A stretch of 64,000 bases of DNA from Muraenolepis orangiensis (GCA_027704905.1 CM051002.1:14509739-14573738); one strand, 5' to 3'; counted from the first letter of the stretch, positions 47,811-60,841 are shown. The notes: generated by a model not told the origin, from the sequence alone. Numbers and translations: made by a program.

Positions 47811-49090
47811 ACACAAAGGCCCAGACTCAGCTCCTTTAATCCCCCAGAGAGCCGGCGCTCTGATAGCCTCATTCCAGCCCTGATGGAGCGGCTCTGACAT
47901 AGCGTAATTACCCCCGGAGCAGAGATAATCACAATCTGTATCACCGACCAATTAGCACACACACGGAACGCCAGGGTCCCCCGGGAGCGGCCGGCCGGCC
48001 AGCCCGGCCGCAGCAGAGCAGAACGGCGATGTAGATATGGAAAGACCATGAGTTTGCATGCTGTGACAAAATCTGCGCTCTGCGGTCAGGGTTTCTTTTT
48101 TATGGCTGACTCAGCATCTTGTATCTTTTGTTGGTGGGAGATAACATTAAAGGAATCGTGCGATACCAAATCCACGTTTTGTTTTCAGATCTGATCATTT
48201 AGCTGTACAAATCCAGATGAACAACTGTTTCCATTTGGAAGAATGTGTCACAGGCCTTTAGAAAATACCATTGAGTTATCGTTTTTGGTTTATTTTTTAG
48301 TTTTTTTTGTTGTTGTTGTTAACCGTAAACAGTCACACATTTAAAGCATCTGTTGTTATGTTGGATCAATTGTTGCTATCACCTATAATATAGTCCCGAT
48401 CGAATTGGGATGGAGTCTACAAGGAGTCCACCCGCATCATGCTCATTACCATGATGTCATTATGCATCTAACTCATGTTAATTCAATCAAGTGAACTATA
48501 ATGTCAAATGCAGATATTTTGAGCTAACCCACCATAACAAGCCCTCGGAGGGGCGGGGGGGGGGGGTTCTTTGTTATTATCCCACTCCTATTAAGCGATT
48601 CACCGCAGGTTGGACCCCCCCCCCCCATCCCCCTTCAGGCACCACGAGCCAAGGGCCTTCGAGGGGGAGAAGACACACGTAACCCAATAAGCCTGTTTAT
48701 GGTACTGGATCAAAGGTCAGCCGTTTGAACAGACAGAGACACAGACTGGAGCGAGCGCCGTGCTGCTGCTGCGGCTGCTGCTCTGGAAGCTGCAGATAAG
48801 CCTGGATGTGCGGTGGAGGTCAACATATTTCCAGTCTGCCCTCTAAAGGTCACCGGTGAGCAACAACATGAAAATTTGACATTTTCTATTGGTTTCCTTT
48901 CGACTCAATGTGTTGCCTCCCGTCTTCATACAGGCGGGAGGTTACTTACTACGTTTCTGAGGATGTTTGACTTCATGTTTGCTCCTCAAGAGGCGGATTT
49001 TTTGGTCAAAACAAACAGGACGGCTGTGCAACATTAAGAAAAAAGCCAATCATCTTTCAATACATGAAATATATATGGCGATACTCTGCC
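47811..49090. other. Gene-free region
   Basis: No gene is supported. Poly-G/C tracts lie at 48555-48566 and 48615-48626. A CTG/CGG-rich patch near 48,750-48,795 is short and not clearly coding. Confidence 0.45.
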
Positions 49091-49312
49091 AAACATCTGT
49101 GCTGATTTTTGCATTTTATAAATTGCATTTTTTATTTTTATTTTATATTCTTATTCTATTTTTTATTCTATTTTTTATCTATTTTTATTTTATCTTATTT
49201 TATAACTGCTGTCTGTCGTCGGGTATTGCACACAAGAATTTCACATCACTGCTTTATACTAAACTGTAAACTGTGAAGTGACAATAAACTTGACTTGACT
49301 TGACTTGACTAA
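49091..49312 (+). mobile_element. LINE-type 3' tail ending in (ACTTG)n
   Basis: T-rich 'ttttatttta' words are followed by ataactgctgtctgtcgtcg, ggtattgcacacaagaattt and caataaacttgacttgactt. This is the usual layout of a fish LINE 3' end with a short tandem terminal repeat. The upstream coding part is missing, so the copy is 5'-truncated. Confidence 0.55.
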
Positions 49313-49599
49313 TGTAACAATAACAATCAGGTTATTCTCGACATGTAGACTGTAAATGCACATCGCTTTGCACTGGGATGAGACAGCATTAGACAAGTGA
49401 TGATTCTGACCCCAGACTGACACTGAGGGAACCTAAGCTTGCCTGCTGTATATCCATTTCACTGGTTATCCCCCTAAAGCTCCAGTGTTTTTGCTGTAGT
49501 TCAGGAATCTTAAACTAAGTCTTGAGTGCTTAATGTGTTTAATATGTCGGAGGCGCTGCCCTGCATGGCCTTTTTCGGCTATCCAAGCCACTTCTTGTG

Positions 49600-49740
49600 A
49601 TACAGCCTAAGGCTCCTCTGGTCCCACAGCCTTTTAAAGCACAATAATTGACTAGTTAAGTGGCTCCATCGCCATCATCCATTGGCTTTATTGTTCCAAT
49701 CTAATTGCTGTAATTACATTTTCCAAAGGAGAACACACAG
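49600..49740. promoter_or_regulatory. Candidate conserved noncoding block with homeodomain/SOX-like words
   Basis: A run of ttattgttcc, tctaattgctgtaattaca and ttttccaaagg places an ATTGTT (SOX-like) word beside two TAATT (homeodomain-like) cores within 40 bases. No coding frame is present. Function is inferred from the motifs only. Confidence 0.2.
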
Positions 49741-49875
49741 ACTAACACGGTTCCAGTTCTGTTGGACACTTTCCTTTATCGCAGCAAACGTCCGCATCTG
49801 TAAGTTATTCTATGTTATAAACACACATGCGTAAACAAACGGCTGTGTATACACACTCTTGTATGATATGGATTT

Positions 49876-50041
<166 letters not shown>

Positions 50042-50274
50042 GCAACTCGCTTCTGCCCCACTTCATCTTATCAGCCTGAACCATGTGTCAAAAAAAAAAT
50101 GGAAAACAGTTTGAAATCGAGGCCTTTATGTAAACACACTCGGAGGAGAGCCTGTCAAAGTTCAAGTGAGAGGTGTTATTCAAGGTGGAAGTGCACTGTG
50201 GGGCGGCCTCGTAGCACCACTTGAAAAAGGCAGGGTCCCCGGAGGAGAGGATCACGGAGGACCACCCCACGCCA

Positions 50275-50290
50275 CCCCCCCCCCCCCCCC
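50275..50290. repeat. Poly-C tract (16 bases)
   Basis: A pure C homopolymer between two single-copy stretches. Confidence 0.85.
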
Positions 50291-50488
50291 TCATTCATTG
50301 TGTCTTCACACAATGAATCTGAATTCTAATTCTGAGCGAGGGGGGAGGTCTGGGGAAACAGAATGTCATACAGTGCCACGGGCTACACGGAATGCAGTTA
50401 TGTAAAACCACACCACTTCATGTGGTTTCTCGCATTCATTCTGCAGTCCCAGAGCTGAGCTGTGATGGTGCAGGCTGCAGGATGTATA

Positions 50489-50489
<1 letters not shown>

Positions 50490-50556
<67 letters not shown>

Positions 50557-50697
50557 GTGTGTGTGTGCGTGTGTGTGTGTGCGTGTGTGTTTGTGTGTAT
50601 GTGTGTTTATGTGTGTGTGTGTGTGACTGTATGCGTGTGTGTGACTGTATGCCTGTGTGTGCGTGCCTACGTGCATGTGTGTGTGTGTGTGTGTGTG

Positions 50698-50745
<48 letters not shown>

Positions 50746-50757
50746 CGTGTGTGCCTG
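50490..50757. repeat. Long compound (GT)n tract
   Basis: About 270 bases of GT with GCGT, ATGT and GACTGTATGC interruptions. The largest pure runs are at 50,490-50,550 and 50,698-50,742. Confidence 0.93.
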
Positions 50758-51439
50758 CGCAAACAATGCACTGCACTCTCCTTTTCGGTGTACCTCTATA
50801 ATATTAGCTCAACACACACACGTTATCCTTCATGTGTTGCTCTTGGGGGCGGGTGTGGAGGGGAGGGAGGGGGGGGAGAGTGTTATTTTCCCTCTCGTTC
50901 AGGTCAACATGAGGTTTCTGTTCTCCATTTGACCCTTGACCCCGGCTGGATGTGACCTGCTCTGACGTGGTGAGGGGCGACAGCTGTGTCTGTTGTCCTT
51001 TCTGCTCATGGAGACGGTGTGAAGGCGGGGAGCGCGGCGGAGGCCAGTATTTGAAGGACTCTGTAATTAGAGTGCTGGGCACCAGCGGGGGGGTGGGGGG
51101 GTTTGTGGGGTTGGGGGGGTGGGGGGTGGGGGCGGTGGGGGGGGGGGGGTGCAGGGACGTCAGGGGAGCTGTTAACACTTCCGAAGGGTATCCCCTCCAT
51201 CCCTGGCTCCAGAGCAATGCCAAGGCCTTGAATGTGTCACCGTAGACAGGGGGATGTGAGCCGTGTATAGGATCCAAAGAACGACCACCGTAATACAACC
51301 GTATGGGCAAATTGGCAATTTCCTCGTTGGGGAAATTGCCGTTGTCGTTTCTCATTTTGCCACCAGCCTTTTTGTTTGCGTGAAATACACATGGACAGTC
51401 AAAAAAACAGAAAGTGTTTGTTTGAATGTTGTGTGGATG

Positions 51440-51440
<1 letters not shown>
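50758..51440. other. Gene-free region with G-rich patch and a hairpin
   Basis: A GGGGT-rich patch with a 13-G tract lies at 51,090-51,150. A perfect inverted repeat (ggcaatttcc facing ggaaattgcc, 7-base loop) lies at 51314-51340. No gene is supported. Confidence 0.5.

Positions 51441-51481
<41 letters not shown>
51441..51481. repeat. (GT)n microsatellite
   Basis: About 20 GT units. Confidence 0.92.
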
Positions 51482-51482
<1 letters not shown>

Positions 51483-51808
51483 CGCAGGTTGACAGGTGAT
51501 GTATTCTACCACACATGTGCAAGGAACAGGGGAGCATTTAAATCAGCCCCAACCCCCACGTGAATGAATCCCTTGGGCTGGAAGGGGTTCTGTCTCTCCT
51601 GGTAGGTCCCGCTGGGAGCAGTAGGACTCTGGTGGGAAGCCTTTCTTCTTCTTCTTCTTCTTTTCTTGATTTTTCTCCCAAAATTCCCAAACACTTGCAG
51701 GAAGACCTACAGACCTGTACGTAGCTGTAGTGTTGTGTGTGTTGTGGACCATATCATTCCTCCTTTGTTTTCCCGTGAGATACTGTTGCTATGACTGGCT
51801 GCAGTGTT

Positions 51809-51905
51809 TCATCAGAATCACAAATACTTTAATATTTTGTTGCCCATATGATTAAACTTACAGCAATTTGACATTCAAACAAACAATTATAAAAAATGAT
51901 TTTGT
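51809..51905 (-). mobile_element. LINE-type 3' tail, antisense
   Basis: The sequence atcagaatcacaaatacttt resembles the reverse complement of a frequent fish retroposon end (aaagta-tttctgattctgat). It continues into AT-rich sequence. Only about 100 bases are recognisable. Confidence 0.4.
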
Positions 51906-52796
51906 ATATTGCATATTGCATATTTAACTTTGCAACAAAAAAAAACTTGACATAAACTACACTAATTCTACCAGTCCACTGGGTAGTAGTGGACAATTAA
52001 AATGACGATATTCCCCTTGGACTGAGGTCAAAGGTGACCTTCTCTCTGGTTCAAGCATCGCCATGGTGACTGACCCGCCTGCTGCCACGCTGAGGTTCTG
52101 CTCTGGGCTCTGTTTGGTCCGAGAGGCCCCCTGTGTAAAGAACGAGACGACGGATACGAGAGCTCAGTAATCTCTACAGATTACAGACCGCGGAGGAATG
52201 TGAACGAGGTTCTCCTGGTTCTGCCTGCATGTACAGATCACAAAGTCCTAACGAAAGACAGATGTAATGTAAGTCTCATAACGCCGTCGACTGGAGCAAA
52301 TTGCTGCAATGTGTCTTGTTTTCTCAGGACTCTATATGGTAAACAGCAATGCACCATTATGCATTTGCATAATTGAGCATAACCCTAGTGTGTAATTATT
52401 ATTGCAATTGCGGAGCACTTTCTACCTCATAAAACACTATCTTGATGAACGCAGCCACTGCAGTCAGCTCCAATACGTTGCTCTAGCAGTGTGATCTTCT
52501 ACAGCTTATACCCTTCGATTTTAATAGCTTTAATGAGTTTTGTATTTGTATAATTTTTTTTGATCCACAATCCAGACATCTTAAGTGGTCCGCTGACTCC
52601 AATTCTGTTTTTATCTTTATCTAATTAAAGTGAACCAATGAAGTTAATCACCAAGGGTGATTATAATATTATAGATTCGGATGGACAATGTATGTTCATA
52701 CTGCGGCTTTCAGTTCTGTAATATGTATTTGAGTTCATCACCCTATATCCTTTATTCCTCGAAGATGGCAGAAATTATTTTCATTTGTTGTTGATA

Positions 52797-52839
<43 letters not shown>

Positions 52840-53320
52840 TTACAGTAGAAAACATGTGATACCCTGTAATATGTCCAATAGCACGAAATGAGCCAGGGAG
52901 GCTCATACATCACAGCATTGTGCATTGTTTTAACTTGCGTGTGACGTGTGACGTTGTCTGCCAGCTTTAATAGCGGCTGGTGTGGGGAATTCTAACACGC
53001 CTCTTAACAAGTATGTGCAGTGTACCACGCTGTGTACCCAAACCTGAAACATTTTATTGCTTCATACCCCCCAAACGGCATGTTCCCCCTCAACTCAGAC
53101 ATGTCTTCCGTGGCAACTTTCGAGAACAACTTTCAAAACAACCGTAGAGAGAAACGCCAACGCTTGGTGTTGTTGTCGATATCCTACTCTTAAGCTGTTG
53201 TGTTTGTGTATTGGAGACTAAATCTGTGTAGATTTTGGATGCATGTTGTGTACACAATGAGCTAATAATTCAGTAGATATGTAGGCATTCATCAAGACTT
53301 GAGACCTCCTCCACGTCAAA
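51906..53320. other. Gene-free region
   Basis: Ordinary single-copy sequence apart from a (TA)n run at 52797-52831 followed by T(10). No gene is supported. Confidence 0.45.
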
Positions 53321-53324
53321 AACA

Positions 53325-53575
53325 ACGGCAGTAGCTCAGTCTGTCAGGACTTGGCTTGCCGGGTAAAGTCCCCGAAACACCCGGGCACTGCCGAGGTGCC
53401 CTTGAGCAAGGCACCAGACCCCTACACTGCTACCTGGGTGCTGTATATAAAATAGCCGCCCACTGCTCCTAATACTAGGATGGGTTAAATGCAGAGAAAC
53501 ACATTGCATGTGTGTGTCATGTATGTGACCAATAAAGAGGCTTAAATCCTCCAGATTTAGATTTAGATTTAAAAT
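53325..53575 (+). mobile_element. tRNA-derived SINE, copy 2
   Basis: A tRNA-like head (ggcagtagctcagtctgtca, then ggacttggcttg) carries an A-box-like TAGCTCAGTCTG. The B-box region is damaged. The body repeats the blocks of copy 1: cactgccgaggtgcccttga, gcaaggcacc, agccgcccactgctcctaat and gggttaaatgcagagaaaca. The tail is aataaagaggctt, then tandem agattt units. The head overlaps the element at 56,661-56,733 in sequence, which ties all three together. Confidence 0.8.
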
Positions 53576-54264
53576 AAGCAATTTCCGCACTCTAGAGGAC
53601 TTCCTTTAGAGTGCATAGGGCAGGCGCTTTATTGAGCACAAATCCTAGAGGTGTCTGGTTAACTTAAGTCGGAAGTTCCCTTTATATAAACACACACGCA
53701 CACACATGTGCACACAAACACGTGTGGGCCATAAAGAGGTTCCGTTTCCGTGCAGAAGGTAACACACCATGTGATGTTTGGTTGTGCGCTCGGTGAACTG
53801 CAACAGGTCGTCCACCTTCCAGATGGCAGAGCATGCGGATGGTGCCTGTGTAGGCCATTGGTTTGCAGCAGAGGGTATAGGATCACACCTCCTGGACTCA
53901 CATCCGTAGGAAAATAAGCCAAACCTGTTTGTAGCTTCAATGCTTATGTGAAAAGCATCCTTGTCAGTCTGTAATTGCGTCAATCTGCTGGTATTCATCA
54001 CTGCCTAAGGCCTGTGTAAAACCCGCTTGAATCCATTGATGAAGTGAATTATGACTTTTGTCATTGCTGTTGTCCCTGTCCCTGAAGAAATCCCAAAGAT
54101 AGACCTAGTCTGAAGAGTTTGAAGGAATATGCTTGGTTTGCACATTCATTTAACATTCCCCCTTTAAAAAATAACTCTCACCCTAACCCTAAAGACTCTC
54201 CTGTAATGATCCATCAGATATAATGGAATCGAACAGCTCCCGGACTACTTAACCACAATGCACA

Positions 54265-54955
54265 GTGTACCAACCGCTTGGTCTACGGCCATCGATGTTG
54301 GAGGCTGAGATCCTGTCCATCCTTACAGCCCTCCATCCTTGCCCTGCTCAGCACTGCTTCATCCACCACCTTACTCTCCCTCCACCCACATTGGGTCTTA
54401 GAGATGTTTTGCATATTCTATGGCTTGTCGGAGGAACTCGGGCTCCTCGCCCATGTCGACTCCCGGGTTTCGTGGACCATCGGCCCCATGTTCTGGTGCT
54501 GTGGTCGGGCACATCTCTGCAGCTCTCTCCGTGTGGCCAGAGGTGCTCGTTGTTGTTGAAGGCGGAGGAGACGTTTGCTGCCAGGGCCTTTAACAATCGC
54601 TCATGGTGGCAGCGTTAGTGGCGCTCTCCCAGGGGCTGTCAGGAAAAAGCTGCTGACAATGCATTCCAAGACAAAGAAGTCACTCTGTTAGGGCTCTCGG
54701 CCCCTACGCGTAGAGCGTGTTTTGGACGTGGAAGGCGGCCTGGACCCCGAGCCTTACGCAATTCGGTTCTTCATGCCAGATGTCAACAAACCAGAGGATC
54801 GTCTACTCTAGCACACACGCTCTCCCACCGTGGACTTTAGGCTGCAACTCCCACGCCTCGGCCAAGACTTGTCTATCACCACCGTGTCTCACACTCGCTC
54901 CCTTCCTGCCTCTGCAAAAACGTTGATGCCATTCATCCCTGGAGCCGGTCCCGGC
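54265..54955. other. Unidentified coding-like block
   Basis: Non-repetitive sequence of higher GC stays open in two forward frames and one reverse frame for 82-117 codons between 54,265 and 54,618. Coding-like composition continues to about 54,950. The translations are ordinary protein-like text without a motif that I recognise, and stops prevent one long frame. It may be a decayed retrocopy or transposon fragment, or only GC-rich single-copy DNA. Confidence 0.25.
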
Positions 54956-55925
54956 ATATGAGGCAAAACTATAAACGCCATGAACTGGAATTTGACGGTG
55001 AGAAGCTGCAGTGAGTTCATCCTACCGTAGAAAGACCCAGCCACCTGTGGAGGTAGCAGCAGGTAGAGCTAACAGGTGGAGCTCAGAGGACCTGAAGGAC
55101 CATGTTACATGGATAAATGCAGCCCTTTCATTTCCAGGGTAAAGGACGCTTCATTTGGGTAACCATAGACAGCAGAGCAGCACACAGACCGACAGACCGA
55201 CACAGATTGGTTGAGCAACGGCTAGTGTCTGGACGTCAGCTTATCTGACTGGTGTGTCTGAACACACAAGATATATAGCAACACATTATTAGCTATCACC
55301 TTCACAAACTGCCGCCTGAGAAACACAACAATGCATTTGTGCTTATGCCCCGTCATGTGATTTGGATGCTAGCTCTATCTCGCGTAGCACAACATGATGG
55401 TTGTTATTTGACCATTTCTTAAGCGGCAAACTATATTTTATATAAAATGCTACCTTGCCTTCTGTATGACAGCAATGCACATTCATTATTCCAGCAGTTT
55501 GACAAGCCTACTTCCATCTGAGACAAGCCTCAGATTGCATATAGAGAGATTGCTTCAATATATTTGGATCTTGACAAATGCATATACCTTATAATATAAT
55601 AAGTGAGCATCCTTTGAGTCATGCTAAGACCACTTCCCCCGCCTTCTACTGCACTGCACAGACCAATGCTGGTGTCACACATGACCCTACCACGCCTGCC
55701 CCTTAGCACATAAACATGTATGTTCACACGCACGCACACATAGACATACACACACACTCACACACATTGGCCACACCACACGCACACACACACAGACAAA
55801 CACTGGCTCATTAGTCTGCTTGCAGCTTGGTCTCCATGGAAACACTATCCTGCATAAACAGGTGACAGAATTCCAAAGAGGCACGGTTTAGGGAGCTAAT
55901 AAGCAATCATCCTGAGTACGTATTT
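54956..55925. other. Gene-free region
   Basis: Single-copy sequence with short (CA)n patches near 55,730-55,800. No gene is supported. Confidence 0.45.
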
Positions 55926-56135
<210 letters not shown>

Positions 56136-56596
56136 CACGCACGCGCAAGCACTTGCATGTATATGTGACAGCGTCAGCATACGTATGTCAGTCCCAGGCA
56201 TCCACACAGACAGGGCCCTGTGACGCTGAGCATCACAGCTAGACCCCTCCCCTACGCAGATGAACAATTCAACAGACAAGCCAAGGTACACAAGGCTGGG
56301 CCTCCTTCTTCTTATGCCCCCCCCCCTGGGGCTGGTGTCCCGGGAGTCGGCACGTATATACGCTTTAAACGTTCATTTAAACAGTGACTTATATGATTGT
56401 ATTATCTGTGTGTGGTGAGAAGGTGTTCTGCGTTTATAGCTTTTCAATTTCTCAAAACGGTTCTGCTTTAGAGATGTACTATTTTTAGGCTCACAGAGAC
56501 GTGTTAAGTGTAGGACATTTAGTGAAATGTCACATCGTTATCTTAACAAAACTAGTGTCTATAAGGAAGCACCCATGGTGGCCCGGGAGGGAGCTA

Positions 56597-56597
<1 letters not shown>

Positions 56598-56647
<50 letters not shown>

Positions 56648-56660
56648 GGGGGGGGGGGGG
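56598..56660. repeat. (GA)n followed by poly-G
   Basis: About 22 GA units are followed by GGGGTGGG and 13 G. The tract abuts the SINE head on its right side. Confidence 0.92.
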
Positions 56661-56733
56661 TTTGTGGACTTGAACCGGCGACCTTCCGGTTCCCAAGCCA
56701 AGTCTGCCTACAGACTGAGCTACTGCCACCCCC
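56661..56733 (-). mobile_element. SINE tRNA-like head, minus strand
   Basis: Read on the minus strand this is a complete tRNA-like promoter. It has ggcagtagctcagtctgtag (A box TAGCTCAGTCTG), then gacttggcttgg, then ggtcgccggttcaagtcc with a perfect B box, GGTTCAAGTCC. The spacing fits a tRNA. It shares its 5' half with the SINE at 53,325. No CCA-side pairing or anticodon stem is convincing, so it is not called a functional tRNA gene. The SINE body is absent and is replaced by the G/GA tract. Confidence 0.65.
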
Positions 56734-57137
56734 AATGCGCAGGGTAGAGGTTATGTCACGGCTCTGGGTCACGCCGGAGAAAACACGACGAAGCAGACAG
56801 ATTTCACCACAGGACGCAGGTCAAGGGATCACCGCCGCAATGCTAGGGTTGCTGGAAATATATGTTGGCGGGAAGAAGGGGAGGGGATTGGGGACGACGG
56901 CGACGACTGTGTCTCCGTTATCCCGCTGTACCCTTCGCACAAGGAGGAGAGCGTCGCAACGGTTTACGTAGTCATGGCAACTGCGCTCGATCGGGATACA
57001 ACAACAATAACAACGATAACAACAACAGTGGCAGCGGAGGAGCCGGTGGAGAGATAGAGAGGCTTGTTTTGTTCTTTTTTGAACAGGTGAACGCAAGCAT
57101 CACCCCCATGGGCCAGGATGCTGGGATAAGGCCAGGT
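56734..57137. other. Gene-free spacer
   Basis: GC-balanced sequence with (AAC)n-like words near 57,000-57,030. No gene is supported. Confidence 0.4.
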
Positions 57138-57343
57138 GATGGTGGTGGTGGTGATGGTGGTGATGGTGGTGGCGGTGGTGGTGGTGGTGGTGGTGGTGGT
57201 GGTGGTGATGGTGGTGGTGGTGATGGCGGTGGTGATGGGCGTGATGGTGGTGGTGATGGGCGTGATGGTGGTGGTGATGGTGGTGGTGATGGGCGTGATG
57301 GTGGTGGTGATGGGCGTGATGGTAGTGGTGGTGGTGGTGGTGG
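57138..57343. repeat. (GGT)n/GAT minisatellite with a 21-bp higher-order unit
   Basis: (GGT)n is followed by recurring units containing ggtgatgggcgtgatggtgg. It resembles the 31.7-33.05 kb array in base style but contains C in its GGGCGT words. The open Gly/Asp frame is a by-product. Confidence 0.9.
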
Positions 57344-57453
57344 GTGGAGGGGATTGATACTGACAGCATCACTGTGTCAGCCTGCTGGTGCTGCCAGACA
57401 TGACATCATAAATGTGCCTCCTCTCTCTCTCACTCGAAATGATTATCTCGCTT

Positions 57454-57456
<3 letters not shown>

Positions 57457-57517
<61 letters not shown>
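57457..57517. repeat. (CT)n microsatellite
   Basis: About 29 CT units, followed by CTCA/CACA words. Confidence 0.92.
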
Positions 57518-57520
<3 letters not shown>

Positions 57521-57744
57521 CACTCTCTCTCACATTCTCACACACACGCACACCCACACACACACACGCTGCTGGGGTGAGCAGTGTGAAAAGAATGTCA
57601 GGGTTTAATATCTTAAAGCTTTATTCATATTAAACAGATGACGACTCCCTCGTGCTACGCTGTGACACATTCTCGACCAATGGGAAGCAAATACCCGGAT
57701 TGGATGAGAAGACGGAGAACCAAGGTCTGTACTGGGTCTGAGCC

Positions 57745-57769
57745 ACACACACACACACACACACACACA
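57745..57769. repeat. (CA)n microsatellite
   Basis: About 12 CA units. Confidence 0.85.
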
Positions 57770-60700
57770 CGCCGTTTCCCAAACCACTTGACTCTCATTT
57801 GATTTCACAAGGCACAAAGGACCCTGACACCCTTCAACCACTCAAGCCCCCCCACCCCCCTCTGTAGACCCTATATAAAGAGGCCCTGCTCTCTCACCTG
57901 ACTGTGGACATGAATGACAAGTGACACTAAAGACCTGCTTGATTTCCTACACGGTGCCGGCAGTCGCATTGCATTAGCGGGGCTGACAGGTGACTCAAGT
58001 CGGGGGGCGGTAAGTGGTGTCTTACAGCCTGATTGGCTGATAACTCCCCTCTCCGGTGGTGCCTCTGTGATTGCACGCTGGCTCCCCAGCTACAAATTAA
58101 TGAGGAAAAGATGCAGATGGCAGATGGTCCAGCTGTGAATGTATTAGCAATAGGAAAGATTAGAGGTTGAAGAAACGAGTCTGGCGTTTACCTGCTGTTT
58201 AATTCATCGCCGTACCTGCGCTGCGTCTGAGCGTCGGAAGCAGCGGAGGCTGACCGCGATTGCGTGCGGCAGGGCTGTCAGCTCAGCAAGTTTTCTATTG
58301 GTATTTCAACACATAAATGAGACCTTTTACTGTATTACAAATACAAACACACACCGACGATAAGCCTAATTGAAAAACATGCAATAGTCTTTTTTTGTCC
58401 CTCATGCCCCCGTCGTAGTTGTATGATGAAAATAACAGAAAAACTCATTATCCATGTACTCCCATCCCTGTACCGTGTCCCCTAGCATGTCTGCTACAAG
58501 CTTCACAGCGCCATGTGTTGATTGCTAAGAGGCATTTATAAGCTTTTCTCATTAGTATTGGCACAAGGGGAGAATGTTCCAGATTCCCCACAGTGCTGGA
58601 ACCCCTCCCTCCCCCACCCCCTGCCTCCCCCCCCTTTCTCCTCCTCCTTCTCTCCCCACTGGCTGAAGATTTCCTTTAAAGGGAATTAACGCAGATGCCT
58701 TTTGTGTTTTCTGCTCAGAGCTATTAAACAAGAGAGCCGTGTGCTTTGATGAAGTCTCATATTGTACGCAGAATATGTCAACCTATATTCCCCATTTCCG
58801 CTCTTCAGCAGCTAATGAGCAATTCTACTCGGTTGCGTTATTGTCTGGCTTGTCGTATCCTGACAAATTAATTTAGAGAGGGGGTTTGGAGGAGGGGGGG
58901 GGGGCGTAGTCTGGCTTCTGTGGTTGCGGTTCCCCCCCCGCTGGTTGCAGGAAGGGATTAGTTAATGTGTTGGGATTACTACCTTCCCTTGTAAAACAGC
59001 ACGTCCACCTTTCATTGTGGCTCGGTTGGAAGGAATGTCCTGGACTCCTCCCCGTCCACTGATTGGTGAAATCCCTTCCGTGTTCATAAACCGGATTTTA
59101 CAGCAAACACCGGTAGCATTTAAAAAATATTTCAACAACAAAGCATACCTTGCCACTCAGCATTTCCCATACATATCACTTTCCCAAACATCGGTTTGGT
59201 TAATCGGTATTGGAGGGGTTAGGGGTCGCGTGGTCCGGGCTGTCTCTGGAGGGCCGTCACAGCGTGGCACTCGGGCAGAAAGCTCATATTGCAGGAGCCC
59301 TACAAAATGCCATCATTCTTTTAGTAAGGTGAGTTAACGGCAGAACCCCTCTGACCCTCCCAGTCACTCTATGGAAGGGACTTCAAAGCCCTCCTTTTCT
59401 CCCTAATGACCTTTTAATGCTCCCCTGCAACGTTCCAGTTTGCTTCAAGCTCAGTCCGATGCTGCTTTCGATTAGGGCCGAGCGCTTATCCTCACCAGAC
59501 GTCGCAGGCCTCGATAAGCAGTCTCATATACACACATATTAGCATATTACAACGGTTAGCCTCAAAGGAAACACGTGTTTCGTAGCGAGTTAGTTCCTCC
59601 AGCGCTGGTTACAATGTCAGTGGCTGTAAAGGACATCACTTCTCATTGACTCTGTTGAGCCCTGCACTTCGTCGGCCAGGATATATGTCTCACGGCGCGT
59701 TAAAAGCGGCTGGGGTTTCGGTGTAGCTCGTATATCAAAGAGTGCCCTATCGAAAAGTATTTGGCTCCCCCTCGTCCTATGATCCTAGGTAAGCACCACC
59801 AGGGATCATCTAGGCTATCATCTTAGGAGGATTAAGCTTTGTTTTGTTCAAATTAGGAGGCCACCGGTTCAGGTCAGGAACCACCCCCCTCCCCCAGATT
59901 TAGACGTTATTCACATTGACGTTGTGTGACTTCGACCAGGGGTGCCAAGAAACCTCGGGCATCCCTGATCTGCTTGGAGTGGATCTAGCGCAGCCCCGAC
60001 CAGCGTGGTGGTTGTCAAAGTGAGCCGCCTGTGGCCTCGGCCCCGGGCGGCGTGCCATTGGTCTATTGCTGGAGACGTGAACCCTGGGGAATGTGGAGGT
60101 AAACAGTTGGGCACGGCGTGATTACATGTCCCCTGCCTTTAATACAACAACACCAAAAGAAGAACCGGACAGCGGAAGAGAGAAAAGTAATTGACATGTC
60201 GTGGCCAGCACAAATACGAGGCCACGTTGCGCTATCGCTATCGCTGCTGCGCCGCAGTGCCGAGTCACTCGACAATCGCTTCAGAAACTCTCCCCCTCGA
60301 CGTGGGAAGGAAATACCGTGCTGTGTGCGCTATTCACTTCACCATACAAGGTGCTGAAAAGCCCTACAGTTCATGTTACTCTCTACAGAGAGTTAGTCAG
60401 CAATGTCTACTGTTACACAACAGTGTTACACAACACAGAGGGTTGGAGCACAGAGATCCGGTGCACCCCTCTTTCACAGCAGGTGGTCCATTTTTTGGGA
60501 CGTGAAGTGAATCCACCGCCGGGGGACCGGCGAGGCAGGCGGCACGGGGGACGGCCGGTGGGGGTCGGTGCGCATGCGGGTCTGGCTGGACTCGCTGCTC
60601 TGGGATCTCAAGGGCACAAAGCACCGGGAGGCAGCAGACACCGCTAATCCAGTCAGCAGAGGAGTGACGTCCCCCTGTCCATCAAGGTCTGACCCGGGGG

Positions 60701-60840
60701 CATTCTCTTAATGAGAACCGTGACACATGACAGGCACCTCCTCTCCCCCCCCCCGCCTCTTTTCAGAGGGTTCACAACACACATGGGGTGTGCTGCTGCT
60801 GCCTTCCTGGATGCTGTCAGTGAGTGCTTGCATGTGTCTG
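57770..60840. other. Gene-free region with candidate conserved noncoding sequence
   Basis: No gene is supported. The 58,660-58,880 part is non-repetitive with several ATTA/TAAT words and ends in a G tract at 58894-58904. The 59,900-60,650 part is GC-richer and open in several frames without a known motif. Confidence 0.4.
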
Positions 60841-60841
60841 T

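Noticed and set aside
54178..54200. Two tandem CCCTAA units (telomere-like)
   Set aside because: Only two copies; not an interstitial telomeric array.
59911..60650. Several overlapping frames of 67-148 codons
   Set aside because: There are open frames on both strands without a recognisable protein, and composition explains them.
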